The notes: generated from the letters alone by a model not told the origin. Numbered from the stretch's first letter, positions 7,740-23,463 are shown. The stretch: DNA of 64,000 nucleotides from Piscinibacter caeni (GCA_003265685.1 QJOU01000022.1:30750-94749); one strand, 5' to 3'. A program made the numbers and translations.

Positions 7740-8371
7740 TAGCCTCCCTTGCCCATTTCGCGCACCGAGTTCTCGCCAACGTGGTTGATCACCACTGAAC
7801 CAGGAGTCTTGCCAACGCTGAACTTGCCCCGTCGCCGGTGACGAAGATCACGCATTGGCTGTGCGGCGTCCTTGGGGGTGGCCTGATTCAGAAAGCGCAG
7901 CGCGGTGTGAAAGTGATCCGGTGTCAGGTCGCTGATCTTCTTTTGGTTCTTGTACCAGTACGCGATGACGAGGTACTTGTCCAACACATTGGAGGGCTTC
8001 TTCGAGGCAAAGAACTCTGGCAGCGTTGGGTCAACATCATCGAAAGCAATGTCCTCCAGTACCTTGACCGAAATGGGCTTCCGCGATGCCGGCGACCGCT
8101 TCACCACCGGCTCGGCGATCTCACTATCGACAACGTCATCGTCCGGGCTCCCCTCGTCCGCCTCGACCGAGGCTGCGTCCGGCGTTGCAGCCGGCCGGGA
8201 GCCGTTGCTCAATTGACGACTGACTGGTGTTGGCCCAGTTCGCAGCAATGCAGCAGCCAAGTTCTTCAGGCCGTCATGCAGCGACTCGTCGCTGCCTTCC
8301 AACTCAAACTCAATGACTCGGAATTTGACCTTGCCGCCGGCAAGCGAGCCTTTTGTGCTTTTCGTGGCCAT
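7739..8371 (-). CDS. Winged-helix protein, partner of the HEPN protein
   Basis: A 210-aa protein. The ATG at 8371 is chosen because GGGAG lies 6 nt upstream. Residues 14-46 form a small conserved-looking start (KFRVIEFELEGSDESLHDGL), residues 50-100 are a low-complexity acidic linker, and residues 117-206 match the winged-helix segment of the downstream HEPN protein (LPEFFASKKPSN, DKYLVIAYWYKNQ, then a TPDHFHTALRFLNQ recognition-like helix). Being first in a two-gene overlapping operon with a probable RNase fits an antitoxin, sensor or DNA-tethering role; this is inference. Codon use is less G/C-rich than the flanks. Confidence 0.7.
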   Translation of the reverse strand: MATKSTKGSLAGGKVKFRVIEFELEGSDESLHDGLKNLAAALLRTGPTPVSRQLSNGSRPAATPDAASVEADEGSPDDDVVDSEIAEPVVKRSPASRKPISVKVLEDIAFDDVDPTLPEFFASKKPSNVLDKYLVIAYWYKNQKKISDLTPDHFHTALRFLNQATPKDAAQPMRDLRHRRRGKFSVGKTPGSVVINHVGENSVREMGKGG

Positions 8372-8441
8372 AACACTCCCTTGGAGAAGCATCAGCAGAG
8401 GCCCAATCGTAAGCGCTGCGCAAGCGTTGCGGGGGCGCAAC

Positions 8442-8520
8442 TGGTAGGCCGGGTGGGATTCGAACCCACTGTCGTCCGATTATGAGTCGGGTGCTTATAC
8501 CGGGTTTAAGCTTCCGGCCC
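8442..8520 (-). tRNA. Complete element-borne tRNA, anticodon CAU (Met or Ile2)
   Basis: The 79 nt fold as a full cloverleaf including encoded CCA. The acceptor arm GGGCCGG pairs with CCGGCCU (first pair G-U). The D-stem is GCUU/AAGC with GG in the loop. The anticodon stem CCCGA/UCGGA has one C-A mismatch at its top, and the loop is CUCAUAA. The T-arm is GUGGG/CCCAC with UUCGAAU, and the discriminator is A. A CAU anticodon means elongator Met or lysidine-modified Ile2; I cannot decide between them. The body differs from the interrupted host tRNA 110 bp away. It may replace the damaged host tRNA. It precedes the cargo genes on the same strand. Confidence 0.85.
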
Positions 8521-8570
8521 GCCGCGCAAACTTTGAGATTGTGCCCGCCGGCCAGCGCCGTGCGCCGCTG

Positions 8571-8589
8571 CTTACAGCCGCCGTACAGC
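8571..8589 (-). repeat. Right copy of the 19-bp inverted repeat flanking the cargo
   Basis: Read on the minus strand this is GCTGTACGGCGGCTGTAAG, one mismatch from the copy at 6443-6461 and in opposite orientation. It lies 43 bp inside the element from the tRNA attachment junction, a plausible place for an integrase arm-type site. Confidence 0.55.
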
Positions 8590-8631
8590 GTGACCGTCCT
8601 GGCGCCACCTACGCTGGGCAGCAGCAGGTTC

Positions 8632-8670
8632 TTATGAGTCCTCTGCTCTGACCGACTGAGCTAACGGCCC
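8632..8670 (-). pseudogene. 5' half of a host CAU tRNA gene, cut at the anticodon loop (attR)
   Basis: The minus strand reads GGGCCGT, TA, the D-arm GCTC...GAGC, then GAGGA and CTCATAA: the first 39 nt of a canonical CAU tRNA. The following bases (GAACCTGCTG) do not pair with the GAGGA stem and no T-arm follows. The 3' half must be on the far side of the element, before position 1. The crossover core is at most GACTCATAA, which the element's own tRNA also contains. Anticodon-loop insertion is a known target choice for one group of tyrosine integrases. Confidence 0.82.
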
Positions 8671-8693
8671 GCCGCGGCGGATTGTAGGCAGGG

Positions 8694-9716
8694 CTACTTC
8701 TGGCTCAGCGCGTTGCTGACCAGGCGCGAGGTGATGTCGACGATCTGGATCATGCGGTCGTAGGCCATGCGGGTCGGGCCGATCACGCCCAGCGTGCCCA
8801 CCACCTGGCCGTCCACCACGTAGGGCGCCGAGACGACCGACAGCTCCTCGTAGGGCACCACCATGCTCTCGCCGCCGATGAAGATGCGCACGCCCTCGGC
8901 GCGGCTGCTCACGTCGAGCAGGCGCATCAGCTGCGTCTTCTGCTCGAACAGGTCGAACAGCTTGCGCAGGCTGCCCATGTCGCTGGCCAGGTCCTGCACC
9001 GTCAGCAGGTTGCGCTCGCCGGAGATCACCACCTGCTCGCGGCTGTCGGCAATGGCCTCGCTGCCGGCCTGCACCGCGGCCTGCATCAGCGCGGCGATCT
9101 CGCCGCGCAGCGCCTCGACCTCGGTCTTCAGCCGCTCGCGCACCTGCTCGATCGTCAGGCCGGCGTAGTGGGCCGTCAGGTAGTTGCTCGCCTCGAGCAG
9201 CTGCGCGGGCGAGTAGTCCTGCGCAGTGACGATCACGCGGTTCTGCACGTCGCCGTCGGGCGCCACCATGATCACCAGCACGCGCCGCTCCGACAGGCGC
9301 ATGAACTCGATGTGGTGGAACACGCTCGCCTTGCGCGGCGCGGTCACCACGCCGACGAAGCTCGACAGGCTCGACAGCAGCTGCGCCGCGTTGGCGATCA
9401 CCTTCTGCGGCTGGTCCGGCGGCAGCTCGGGCGGCAGCGCGGCCGCCTCCAGCGACAGCGGCTGCGCCGTCAGCATGGTGTCGACGAACAGCCGGTAGCC
9501 GCGTGCCGTCGGGATGCGCCCGGCGCTGGTGTGCGGGCTGGCGATCAGGCCAAGATCTTCCAGGTCGGCCATCACGTTGCGGATGGTCGCAGGCGAGAGC
9601 TCGAGCCCGCTGGCACGCGACAGCGTGCGCGAGCCCACCGGCTGGCCGTCCGCGATGTAGCGTTCAACCAGGGTCTTTAGCAGGGTCTTGGCGCGCTCGT
9701 CGAGCATGATTTTCAT
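8694..9716 (-). CDS. hrcA: Heat-inducible transcription repressor HrcA
   Basis: HrcA (340 aa) represses heat-shock genes by binding CIRCE operators and is kept active by GroEL. The N-terminal winged helix (about residues 1-75) has [20 protein letters not shown] and the following [10 protein letters not shown]; then the HrcA signature [11 protein letters not shown], and a C-terminal GAF-like regulatory part ending in a helix before ALSQK. The ATG at 9716 begins [10 protein letters not shown] and gives normal family length. It is divergent from nadK across a 72-bp gap and is the first host gene next to the interrupted tRNA. No CIRCE element was seen in the window, so its targets lie elsewhere. 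Confidence 0.96.
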   Translation of the reverse strand: MKIMLDERAKTLLKTLVERYIADGQPVGSRTLSRASGLELSPATIRNVMADLEDLGLIASPHTSAGRIPTARGYRLFVDTMLTAQPLSLEAAALPPELPPDQPQKVIANAAQLLSSLSSFVGVVTAPRKASVFHHIEFMRLSERRVLVIMVAPDGDVQNRVIVTAQDYSPAQLLEASNYLTAHYAGLTIEQVRERLKTEVEALRGEIAALMQAAVQAGSEAIADSREQVVISGERNLLTVQDLASDMGSLRKLFDLFEQKTQLMRLLDVSSRAEGVRIFIGGESMVVPYEELSVVSAPYVVDGQVVGTLGVIGPTRMAYDRMIQIVDITSRLVSNALSQK

Positions 9717-9788
9717 TGTAGGACCGCGTGCATTCCTGCCCCGTTTGCACCCCCTGCCGCCGGGGGGCCCTGTGGTGTAATCCCGCGC

Positions 9789-10664
9789 ATGGTGAGCCGA
9801 TTCCGTCACGCGGCGCTGGTGGGCAAGTACCAGGCGCGCGGCATCCGCCCGGTGCTCGAGGAGATCGCCCACTTCCTGGTGCGCCAGGGCCTGGAGGTCA
9901 CGCTCGAGCTGCAGACCGCGCAGAGCACCGGCCTCGCCGACTACGGCGCGATGGCGCCCGACGACCTGGGCCGCCACTGCGACCTGGCGGTCGTGGTCGG
10001 CGGCGACGGCACCATGCTCGGTATCGCGCGCCAGCTCGCGCGCCACGGCACGCCGATGATCGGCATCAACCAGGGGCGGCTCGGCTTCATCACCGACGTC
10101 TCGATCGGCCAGTTCGCGCAGGCGCTCGCGCCGATGATCGCCGGCGACTACGAGGAGGAGCGCCGCACCATGCTGACCGGCTGGGTGTGGCGCGACGGCG
10201 AGCGCATCTTCGAGGGCTTCGCGCTCAACGACGTGGTGGTCAGCCGCGGCGCGGCCAGCAGCATGATCGAGCTGAAGGTCGACATCGGCGCCGAGTTCGT
10301 CGCCAACTTCCGCGCCGACGGCCTGATCATCGCCTCGCCCACCGGCTCCACGGCCTATGCGCTGTCGGCCGGCGGGCCGATCCTGCACCCGGGCATCGCC
10401 GGCTGGGTGGTGGTGCCGATCGCGCCGCACGACCTCTCGAACCGCCCGATCGTGCTGCCCGACCACGACGAGATCGCGATCGAGATCGTCGCCGGGCGCG
10501 ACGCCAGCGTCTCGTTCGACATGCACGCGCTGGCCAGCCTGCTGCACGGCGACCGCGTCGGCATCCGCCGCTCGCGCGACCAGGTGCGCTTCCTGCACCC
10601 GCGCGGCTGGAGCTACTACGCCACCTTGCGCCGCAAGCTGCACTGGAACGCCGGAGTCGCATGA
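9789..10664 (+). CDS. nadK: NAD kinase
   Basis: A 291-aa NAD kinase that phosphorylates NAD to NADP with ATP or polyphosphate in the cytosol. The diagnostic GGDGT loop is in [14 protein letters not shown] (about residues 72-85), followed by [12 protein letters not shown] and the conserved [22 protein letters not shown] block (about 177-198), which forms the substrate site. Length is normal. It diverges from hrcA and is followed 13 nt later by recN, an order common in betaproteobacteria. TGTAAT at 9776-9781 preceded by TG is a possible extended -10, but this is weak. Confidence 0.96.
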   Translation: MVSRFRHAALVGKYQARGIRPVLEEIAHFLVRQGLEVTLELQTAQSTGLADYGAMAPDDLGRHCDLAVVVGGDGTMLGIARQLARHGTPMIGINQGRLGFITDVSIGQFAQALAPMIAGDYEEERRTMLTGWVWRDGERIFEGFALNDVVVSRGAASSMIELKVDIGAEFVANFRADGLIIASPTGSTAYALSAGGPILHPGIAGWVVVPIAPHDLSNRPIVLPDHDEIAIEIVAGRDASVSFDMHALASLLHGDRVGIRRSRDQVRFLHPRGWSYYATLRRKLHWNAGVA

Positions 10665-10677
10665 TGGGAGCGGCCTG

Positions 10678-12351
10678 ATGTTGCGGCGCCTGTCCCTGCG
10701 CGATTTCGTCATCGTCGACGAACTCGAGGTCGAGCTCGATGGCGGCTTCAGCGTGCTGACCGGCGAGACCGGCGCGGGCAAGTCCATCCTGGTCGACGCG
10801 CTGCAGCTCGCACTCGGCAGCCGCGGCGATGCGGGCGTGGTGCGCGAGGGCGCGGCGCGCGCCGAGATCGGCGCGGAGTTCGATGCGCCGGCGAGCCTGG
10901 CCGCGTGGCTGGAGGAGGCCGGCTTCGCGGCCCAGGACAGCTTGCTGCTGCGCCGCACGATCGACGCCCAGGGCAAGAGCCGGGCGTGGATCAATGGCAG
11001 CGCCGCCACCGTGGCGCAGCTGCGCGAGGCGGCCGAGCATCTGGTGGACATCCACGGCCAGCATGCCTGGCAGAGCCTGACGCGCGGCGTGGCGGTGCGC
11101 GCGCTGCTCGACGCCTACGCGGGCGCCGACGCCGCACCGCTGGCCGCCGCCTGGCAGCAGTGGAAGGCTGCCGGCGAGGCGCTCGACAAGGCACGCGGCG
11201 CGCAGGCCGACCTGGAGCGCGAACGCGAGCGCCTGGCCTGGCAGATCGGCGAGCTCGACAAGCTCGCCCCCGGCGCCGACGAGTGGGACGAACTCGAGGC
11301 CGAACACAAGCGCCTGGCCAATGCGCAGGCGCTGCTCGATGCGGCGCGGCTCGCGCTGGACGCGCTGGCCGAGGCCGACGCGAACGCCGAGGCGCTGGCC
11401 GGCCGCGCCATCGACGCGCTCGAGGCGGTGGCCGGCTACGACCGCGCGCTGGCCGAGGTGGCCGAGGTGCTGCAGGGCGCGCAGGCGCAGCTGCAGGACG
11501 CCGCGCACACGCTCAACGGCTACCTCGGGCGCACCGAGCTCGACCCGCAGCGCCTGGCCGCGCTCGACGAACGCCTGGCCGCCTGGATGAGCCTGGCGCG
11601 CCGCTACCGCCGCGCGCCCGGCGAGCTGCCGGCGCTGCTGGCGCAGTGGAAGGACGAGCTGCGCTCACTTGACGCCGCCGCCGACCTGGCCGCGCTTGAG
11701 CAGCAATTGCAGCGTGCACGGGCCGGCTTCGAGCGCCTCGCGAAGGAGGTCTCCAAGGCGCGCAAGGCGGCCGCGCCGCGGCTCGCCGCCACCGTCACGC
11801 AGGCGATGCAGCAGCTCGGCATGGCCGGCGGCCGCTTCGAGGTGGCGCTGCTCGCGCAGGAGGCGCCGCAGTCCTTCGGCCTCGAGTCGGCCGAGTTCCT
11901 GGTCGCCGGCCACGCCGGCAGCACGCCGCGGCCGCTGGCCAAGGTGGCCTCGGGCGGCGAGCTGTCGCGCATCGCGCTGGCGATCGCGGTGACGACGAGT
12001 CAATTGGAGAACGACGAACAAGCGGCCGGCACCTTGATCTTCGACGAAATCGATGCCGGCGTCGGCGGCGCGGTGGCCGAAACAGTCGGGCGGCTGATGA
12101 AGCAGCTCGGGCGCGACCGCCAGGTGCTCGCCGTCACGCACCTGCCGCAGGTGGCGGCCTGCGCGGACCACCATTTCGTGGTCACCAAGGCGGCCCGCGG
12201 CGGGCAAACGCGCAGCGAGGTGGCGCCGGTGGCCGGCGAGACGCGCGTCGCGGAGATCGCCCGCATGCTGGGCGGCGAGCGCCTGTCGGGCACCAGCCTG
12301 GCCCATGCGCAGGAGATGCTCGCGCACGGCAGCGCGCGGAGCCGGCGGTGA
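10678..12351 (+). CDS. recN: DNA repair protein RecN
   Basis: A 557-aa SMC-like ATPase acting early in double-strand break repair. Walker A is [16 protein letters not shown] (about residues 27-42). The centre is a coiled coil rich in Ala, Glu and Arg. The C-terminal signature [12 protein letters not shown] (about 424-435), Walker [14 protein letters not shown] (about 451-463) and the D-loop/H-loop segment [12 protein letters not shown] follow in order. The start is the ATG at 10678 ([17 protein letters not shown]), the normal N-terminus. The stop overlaps the rapZ start (GTGA). SOS control is known in other species, but I saw no clear LexA box here. Confidence 0.96.
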   Translation: MLRRLSLRDFVIVDELEVELDGGFSVLTGETGAGKSILVDALQLALGSRGDAGVVREGAARAEIGAEFDAPASLAAWLEEAGFAAQDSLLLRRTIDAQGKSRAWINGSAATVAQLREAAEHLVDIHGQHAWQSLTRGVAVRALLDAYAGADAAPLAAAWQQWKAAGEALDKARGAQADLERERERLAWQIGELDKLAPGADEWDELEAEHKRLANAQALLDAARLALDALAEADANAEALAGRAIDALEAVAGYDRALAEVAEVLQGAQAQLQDAAHTLNGYLGRTELDPQRLAALDERLAAWMSLARRYRRAPGELPALLAQWKDELRSLDAAADLAALEQQLQRARAGFERLAKEVSKARKAAAPRLAATVTQAMQQLGMAGGRFEVALLAQEAPQSFGLESAEFLVAGHAGSTPRPLAKVASGGELSRIALAIAVTTSQLENDEQAAGTLIFDEIDAGVGGAVAETVGRLMKQLGRDRQVLAVTHLPQVAACADHHFVVTKAARGGQTRSEVAPVAGETRVAEIARMLGGERLSGTSLAHAQEMLAHGSARSRR

Positions 12352-13349
12352 ACACGCCGCCGACCGATCACCGCGGCGAGGTGCTCGCGCAGCTCGAGCA
12401 GTTCACGCCGGAGGGCGAGCCGGTGCCCGAGGCGGAAGCCGGCACGCGCGAGGTGGTGCTGGTGACCGGCATCTCCGGCTCGGGCAAGTCGGTCGCGCTG
12501 CACGCGCTGGAGGACGTCGGCTTCTACTGCATCGACAACCTGCCGCCCGAGCTGCTGCGCGAGTTCCTGCGCCTGGAGCAGGAACGTTCGCAGCGTCGCG
12601 TGGCGATCGCGGTGGACGTGCGCAGCGCCGGCTCGCTGCCGCACCTGCTGCCGCTGCTCGACCAGCTGCGCGGCGAGGGCGTGGCGATCGTCTCGATCTT
12701 CCTCGACTCGACCACCGATGCGCTGGTGCGCCGCTTCTCCGAGACGCGCCGGCCGCACCCGCTGTCCGACGAGACGCTGGCGGCGGCCACGCTGCCCACG
12801 CGCCGCCGCGAGGACCGCCAGGGCGAGGGCCGGCGTGCGCTGATCGACGCGATCGAGTTCGAGCGCGAGCTGCTGTCCGGGCTGCGCGAGGTGTCGAGCG
12901 TGATCGACACCAGCCAGCTGCGCCCGGCCCAGCTGCGCACCTGGATCCGCGGGCTGGTGCAGGCGCGGCCGCAGCACCTGACGCTGGTGTTCGAGAGCTT
13001 CGCCTTCAAGCACGGCGTGCCGCTCGATGCGGACTACGTGTTCGACGTGCGCATGTTGCCCAACCCGCACTACATCCGCGAGCTGCGTCCGCTCACCGGC
13101 AAGGATGCACCGGTGGCCGACTACCTGCTCGCACAACCCGAGGTGGGCGAGATGCTGGCGCAGATCGAGGCCTTCCTGAGCCGCTGGCTGCCGGCCTTCG
13201 AGGCCGACCAGCGCAGCTACCTCACCGTGGCGATCGGCTGCACCGGCGGCCAGCATCGCTCGGTCTACCTGGCCGAGCAGCTCGCCGCGCGCTTCCGCGC
13301 GCGCGGCGGCACGCTGATCCGCCATCGCGAACTGGACGCGCGTGACTGA
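12348..13349 (+). CDS. rapZ: RNase adapter protein RapZ
   Basis: RapZ is a P-loop protein that in enterobacteria binds glucosamine-6-phosphate and hands the GlmZ small RNA to RNase E; outside them its role is less certain. Seen here: Walker [17 protein letters not shown] (about residues 38-53), [10 protein letters not shown], and the C-terminal hallmark [18 protein letters not shown]. The start is a GTG overlapping the recN stop, giving 333 aa, about 35-40 more than usual because of an acidic N-terminal extension before the P-loop strand. No in-frame ATG lies closer to the domain. It overlaps the next gene by 8 bp. Confidence 0.93.
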   Translation: MNTPPTDHRGEVLAQLEQFTPEGEPVPEAEAGTREVVLVTGISGSGKSVALHALEDVGFYCIDNLPPELLREFLRLEQERSQRRVAIAVDVRSAGSLPHLLPLLDQLRGEGVAIVSIFLDSTTDALVRRFSETRRPHPLSDETLAAATLPTRRREDRQGEGRRALIDAIEFERELLSGLREVSSVIDTSQLRPAQLRTWIRGLVQARPQHLTLVFESFAFKHGVPLDADYVFDVRMLPNPHYIRELRPLTGKDAPVADYLLAQPEVGEMLAQIEAFLSRWLPAFEADQRSYLTVAIGCTGGQHRSVYLAEQLAARFRARGGTLIRHRELDARD

Positions 13350-13956
13350 CCCTGCCCAAGAGACCCCGCTGTTCCCGCTGAACACGGTGCTGTTCCCCGG
13401 CGGCCGCCTGGGGCTGAAGGTGTTCGAGGCGCGTTACCTCGACCTGATGTCCGCCTGCCTGCGCGAGCAGCGCCCGTTCGGCGTGGTGGCGCTGCGCAGC
13501 GGCGCCGAGGTGCGCCAGGGCGACGACACGGTGGCCTTCGAGCCGATCGGCGTGCTGGCCGAGCTGGTGGAGGTGGACAGCCTGCGCCCCGGCATCCTGC
13601 AGGTGCGCGGTCGCGGCACGCAGCGCTTCCAGGTCGAGCAGTCGCACCAGCAGGCCGACGGCCTGTGGCTCGCGCGCACCCGCCTGCTGCCGGCGGACGA
13701 GCCCGTGGCTCCCGCCGCGAACCAGCACGAGACGGTGCGCGGCCTGGCCAACGCGATCGCCTCGCTGAAGGCGCAGGGCGCCGAGCCGTTCGACGCGCCC
13801 TACCACTTCGAGCTGGCGGGCTGGGTGGCCAACCGCTGGTGCGAGATCCTGCCGATCCCGCTGGCGGCCAAGCAGAAGCTGATGGAGCTGCCCGACCCGC
13901 TGGCGCGCCTGGCGCTGGTCGACGAGTTCCTGCGCGGCAAGGGCGTGGTCAAGTAG
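13342..13956 (+). CDS. LON substrate-binding domain protein
   Basis: A 204-aa protein made only of the N-terminal LON domain (PF02190 type), without the AAA or protease parts of Lon. Visible family motifs are [15 protein letters not shown] at the start, then [16 protein letters not shown] and FGVVALRSG. Such stand-alone proteins are widespread in proteobacteria; the function is unknown but a peptide-binding role is presumed. The GTG start at 13342 lies inside the end of rapZ, so translation is likely coupled. It ends tail to tail with mutY, overlapping it by 8 bp. Confidence 0.9.
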   Translation: MTDPAQETPLFPLNTVLFPGGRLGLKVFEARYLDLMSACLREQRPFGVVALRSGAEVRQGDDTVAFEPIGVLAELVEVDSLRPGILQVRGRGTQRFQVEQSHQQADGLWLARTRLLPADEPVAPAANQHETVRGLANAIASLKAQGAEPFDAPYHFELAGWVANRWCEILPIPLAAKQKLMELPDPLARLALVDEFLRGKGVVK

Positions 13957-14998
13957 CGGCGAGCAGCAGCTTGCGCAGCGGCGCGGGCAGGCCGCTGGCG
14001 AGCGCCTCCTCGCGCGTGAACCAGCGGCCCGCGGGCCAGGCGGCGGTGATCGCGGCGACGCGCGCGGCAGACGTGCGCGCGGGCAGCACCAGGCGGCGCG
14101 GGTGCAGCGTCCAGTCCAGGTGCGTGAGCACATGGGTGAAGCTCGGCAGCGCCTGCACCTGGCCGGGCCAGCCGGCGCGGGCGGCGTCGAATGCGGCCTC
14201 GTCGTCGAACTCGGGCAGGCTCCACAGGCCGGCCCAGACGCCGGTCTGCGGACGCTGCACCAGCCAGAGCCGCTCGCGCCAGGCGAGCCACAGCCAGACG
14301 TGCGCGCGCGTGCCACGCCGCAGCTTGCGCGTCTTGACCGGGTAGCGCTGCGGCTCGCCGGCGCGCGCTGCGCGGCAGTCCTCGCGCACCGGGCAGATCA
14401 GGCACTGCGGCGCGCGCTGCAGGCACAGCGTCGCGCCCAGGTCCATCAGGCCCTGCGTGTAGGCCTCGATGCCCTGTGCGGGCAGCAGCGCGGTGGCCTC
14501 GTGCCACAGCGCGCGCTCGTGTGCCGCTTCGGCCAGGTCGCCCTCGAAGGCCAGCACGCGCGTCAGCACGCGCTTGACGTTGCCGTCCAGGATCGCGACG
14601 CGCTCGCCGAAGCAGAAGGCGGCGATCGCCGCGGCCGTCGAGCGGCCGATGCCGGGCAGCTCGGCCAGTTCGGCGCTGCTGCGCGGGAAGGCGCCGCCGT
14701 GGCGCTGCACCACCACCTGCGCGCAGCGGTGCAGGTTGCGCGCGCGGCTGTAGTAGCCCAGGCCGCTCCACAGCGCGAGCACCTCGTCCTGCGACGCCGC
14801 GGCGAGCGCGGCGACGTCGGGGAAGCGCTCCAGGAACCGCCCGTAGTAGCCAAGCACGGTGGCCACCTGGGTCTGCTGCAGCATGATCTCGGAGAGCCAC
14901 ACGCGGTACGGGTCGCGCGTGGCCTGCCAGGGCAGGTCGTTCCGGCCGTGGCGCCGCTGCCAGGCGATCAGGCGCGCGGAGAAACCGGCCCGGCTCAC
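13949..14998 (-). CDS. mutY: Adenine DNA glycosylase MutY
   Basis: A 349-aa MutY, which removes adenine mispaired with 8-oxoguanine. Seen: the catalytic Glu in WLSEIMLQQTQV, the helix-hairpin-helix LPGIGRSTAAAI, the catalytic Asp in ILDGNVKRVL, and the [4Fe-4S] ligand pattern C-x6-C-x2-C-x5-C in CLQRAPQCLICPVREDC. The C-terminal Nudix-like domain that recognises 8-oxoG follows (WLVQRPQTGVWAGLWSLPEF; FTHVLTHLDW). The start is a GTG at 14998 that overlaps the stop of the dynamin-like gene (GTGA), so the two are probably cotranslated. Confidence 0.96.
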   Translation of the reverse strand: MSRAGFSARLIAWQRRHGRNDLPWQATRDPYRVWLSEIMLQQTQVATVLGYYGRFLERFPDVAALAAASQDEVLALWSGLGYYSRARNLHRCAQVVVQRHGGAFPRSSAELAELPGIGRSTAAAIAAFCFGERVAILDGNVKRVLTRVLAFEGDLAEAAHERALWHEATALLPAQGIEAYTQGLMDLGATLCLQRAPQCLICPVREDCRAARAGEPQRYPVKTRKLRRGTRAHVWLWLAWRERLWLVQRPQTGVWAGLWSLPEFDDEAAFDAARAGWPGQVQALPSFTHVLTHLDWTLHPRRLVLPARTSAARVAAITAAWPAGRWFTREEALASGLPAPLRKLLLAAT

Positions 14999-17025
14999 GC
15001 CTGCGCGGCGTGGCGCAGCATCGGCGGCTCGGGCTCGTCGGACAGCGGCAGGTCGATGCTGATCATCGTGGCCGCCTCGCCGCGCATGCCGGTGCGGGCC
15101 TGGGTGCGCAACGCGCCGGTCAGCGACTCGCAGCGGCCCTGGAAGCCCTGCAGCCGGCCGTCTTGCGCCTCGAGTTCGGTCAGCCGCGTCTCGAGCTCGC
15201 CGGCGGCGGCCTGGATGCGCTCGAGCGCCTCGCGGCGGCGCCGGAAGGCGCGCCGGCGCTCGCGCAGCTGCGCGTCGACCTGGGCCGAGGCGGACTTGTT
15301 CCACAGCTCCATCTCGGCGCTCGCGTTCTCGAACACCACGCGCAGCTTGGACATCAGCATGCGCCGGAACTGCTCCATGAACCTGGGCTGCGACAGGCGC
15401 AGCGCCTGGGTCAGGCCGAGGTACTGGGTGTAGCTCTTCTCGATCAGGCGCAGTTCGTCGGCGAAGCGCTCCAGGTCCGGGCCCGGATTGACCGCCAGGC
15501 TGAAGCCGAATTCGGCATTCAGCTTGCCGAAGGTGGCGCTGAGCATCTCGCGGATCTCGCCGCTGCGCCTGGCCGCGGCGCCGAGCAGCCCATGCAGGCG
15601 CTGGCACAAGGCAACGAAGGCCTTGCGGGCGCCGAGGTTCAGCAGCGAGGCCGACATCTGCTCCTGCATCTGGCCGACCTGCTCGCGCAGGCGGTCGGAG
15701 GAGAGGTCGACCATCGCGTCCTTCAGCATGCGGCTGTGCACCGCGCGCATCGCCTGCAGCTTGGTGGTGCAGACCTCGAACTCGCTCGTCTCGGCGTCCA
15801 CGCGCTGCAGCATCATCTGCAGCTTGCCGGCGCTCTTGCCGCGCAGGCCGCGCAGCTCGAGCATCTGCTCGGCGAGCTGGCGGCGCCGGTCGATCACATG
15901 GCGCGCGACATGGTTCTCGATCGTGGCGGCCGCCTCGACCACCACGCGCTCGAGCAGCGCACGGCGGTGCGGCATCAGCTCGGCGCCGAGCGCACCCTCC
16001 AGCGCGGGCAGGCGGCTCTCGGCCAGGCCGGCCGGATCACCGGCCACGCGCGCGGCCAGTGCCTGGCGCGCCGAGAGCGGGAACACCCGCTCGGCCGGGA
16101 TCGCCAGGGTGCGCGCCGTCTCGCTGACCTGCGAGGCGATCTGCTCGCGCACCACCGCCGGCGAGGCAAGCGGGTCGATCAGCGCGTCGATCTTGTTCAG
16201 CACGACGAAGCGCGACAGCGGGTCGGTGCCGAGGTGGTCGCGCCAGATCGCGAGATCGCTCTTGGTCACGCCGGTGTCGGCGCCGAGGATGAAGACGGTG
16301 GCGTGCGCGGTGGGCAGCAGCGAGAGCGTCAGCTCGGGCTCGGCGCCGATCGCGTTCAGGCCCGGCGTGTCGAGCACCACCAGGCCCTGCTTGAGCAGCG
16401 GGTGCGGGTAGTTGATCAGCGCATGGCGCCAGGCCGGCACCTCGACGCGGCCCATCTCGTCCAGCGGCGGGTTGTCGTCCGGCGTCTCGTCGTTCCAGAA
16501 ACCGAGCGCGCGGGCGTCGTCCTTCGAGACCCAGGAGGTGCGCATCACCTCGCGCAGCGTCTCGGCCAGGCGCTCGGGGTTCCTGGTGTCGAGCTCGATC
16601 TGCTTCCACTGGCGCGGCTGCTGGCGCAGTTCGCCGAGCGACTGGCCGTTCAGGCGCGTCTCGATCGGCAGCAGCGCCAGGCCGGGAGCCTCCTCGCCGT
16701 CCCAGGCCAGCTCGACCGGGCACATCGTGGTGCGGCCCGGCGTGGCAGGCAGGATGCGCCGGCCGGCGTCGGCAAAGAAGATCGCGTTGATCAGCTCCGA
16801 CTTGCCGCGCGAGAACTCGGCGACGAAGGCGACGACCAGCTTCTCCTGGGCGAGCCGCTCGCGCACGGCGGCCAGCTGGGCCTCGATCTGCACGTCGGCC
16901 AGCTCGTGGTCGGCCAGGAAACGCGCGACCGCTTCGAGGTTCGTCAGCAAGCCCGAGCGCCAGCCGCTCAGGGCGTCGAGACTGCTGGCGAACGAGGTCG
17001 ACATGGCGCGTACGGAGCCCGGCAT
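14995..17025 (-). CDS. Bacterial dynamin-like GTPase
   Basis: A 676-aa large GTPase of the bacterial dynamin-like type, presumed to act on membranes. G1 is [12 protein letters not shown] (about residues 69-80), the switch region has [15 protein letters not shown]3 is LDTPGLNA, and G4 is VVLNKIDAL. The remainder is a long helical stalk with no clear transmembrane helix. Either ATG at 17025 or ATG at 17004 ([12 protein letters not shown]) could be the start; neither has a strong ribosome binding site. The stop overlaps mutY. The function in this group is not established. Confidence 0.85.
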   Translation of the reverse strand: MPGSVRAMSTSFASSLDALSGWRSGLLTNLEAVARFLADHELADVQIEAQLAAVRERLAQEKLVVAFVAEFSRGKSELINAIFFADAGRRILPATPGRTTMCPVELAWDGEEAPGLALLPIETRLNGQSLGELRQQPRQWKQIELDTRNPERLAETLREVMRTSWVSKDDARALGFWNDETPDDNPPLDEMGRVEVPAWRHALINYPHPLLKQGLVVLDTPGLNAIGAEPELTLSLLPTAHATVFILGADTGVTKSDLAIWRDHLGTDPLSRFVVLNKIDALIDPLASPAVVREQIASQVSETARTLAIPAERVFPLSARQALAARVAGDPAGLAESRLPALEGALGAELMPHRRALLERVVVEAAATIENHVARHVIDRRRQLAEQMLELRGLRGKSAGKLQMMLQRVDAETSEFEVCTTKLQAMRAVHSRMLKDAMVDLSSDRLREQVGQMQEQMSASLLNLGARKAFVALCQRLHGLLGAAARRSGEIREMLSATFGKLNAEFGFSLAVNPGPDLERFADELRLIEKSYTQYLGLTQALRLSQPRFMEQFRRMLMSKLRVVFENASAEMELWNKSASAQVDAQLRERRRAFRRRREALERIQAAAGELETRLTELEAQDGRLQGFQGRCESLTGALRTQARTGMRGEAATMISIDLPLSDEPEPPMLRHAAQA

Positions 17026-17062
17026 ATGGATCGGGGCATCCTAGCGCATGCCCTGTCGCCCC

Positions 17063-17084
17063 CCGCACCCCGGGGAGGGTGCGG
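17063..17084 (-). terminator. GC hairpin after gltD
   Basis: CCGCACCC / GGGTGCGG form a perfect 8-bp stem with a CGGGGA loop, about 60 bp after the gltD stop and before the dynamin-like gene. There is no T-run, so termination is only possible, perhaps Rho-aided. Confidence 0.3.
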
Positions 17085-17146
17085 ATACATCTTCTCACCA
17101 GCAGCGCCGGTGCGCTGCCGGATTGGTCACGCTTGGACCGGCGGCC

Positions 17147-18613
<1,467 letters not shown>

Positions 18614-18651
18614 GATCTCTTCGCTCTGATCGTTGTGTGGTCGTGGTCAGG

Positions 18652-23400
<4,749 letters not shown>

Positions 23401-23463
23401 GGCAGGCTCCGGCAGATCGAAACGGCCGCAAGCTTACTGCAGCGCAACATGGGCGCCAAGGAG

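Larger units (their letters stand above)
1..8631. mobile_element. Integrated satellite-like element (left end outside window)
   Basis: The right boundary is seen directly: a host tRNA with CAU anticodon is intact from its 5' end to the anticodon loop (8670 down to 8632) and then changes abruptly into unrelated sequence. Leftward lie a tyrosine recombinase, an AlpA-like regulator, a DUF3987 replication-type protein, an iteron array, small phage-like genes and an A/T-richer cargo. This gene order is typical of phage satellites and small integrative elements that use tRNA genes as attachment sites. No capsid, tail, portal, lysis or conjugation gene is recognisable. The left attachment site and the tRNA 3' half should lie just before position 1; that is an inference. 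Confidence 0.82.

Noticed and set aside
8371..9800. A CIRCE operator near hrcA for autoregulation.
   Set aside because: No TTAGCACTC-N9-GAGTGCTAA-like sequence is present in the hrcA-nadK gap or nearby.
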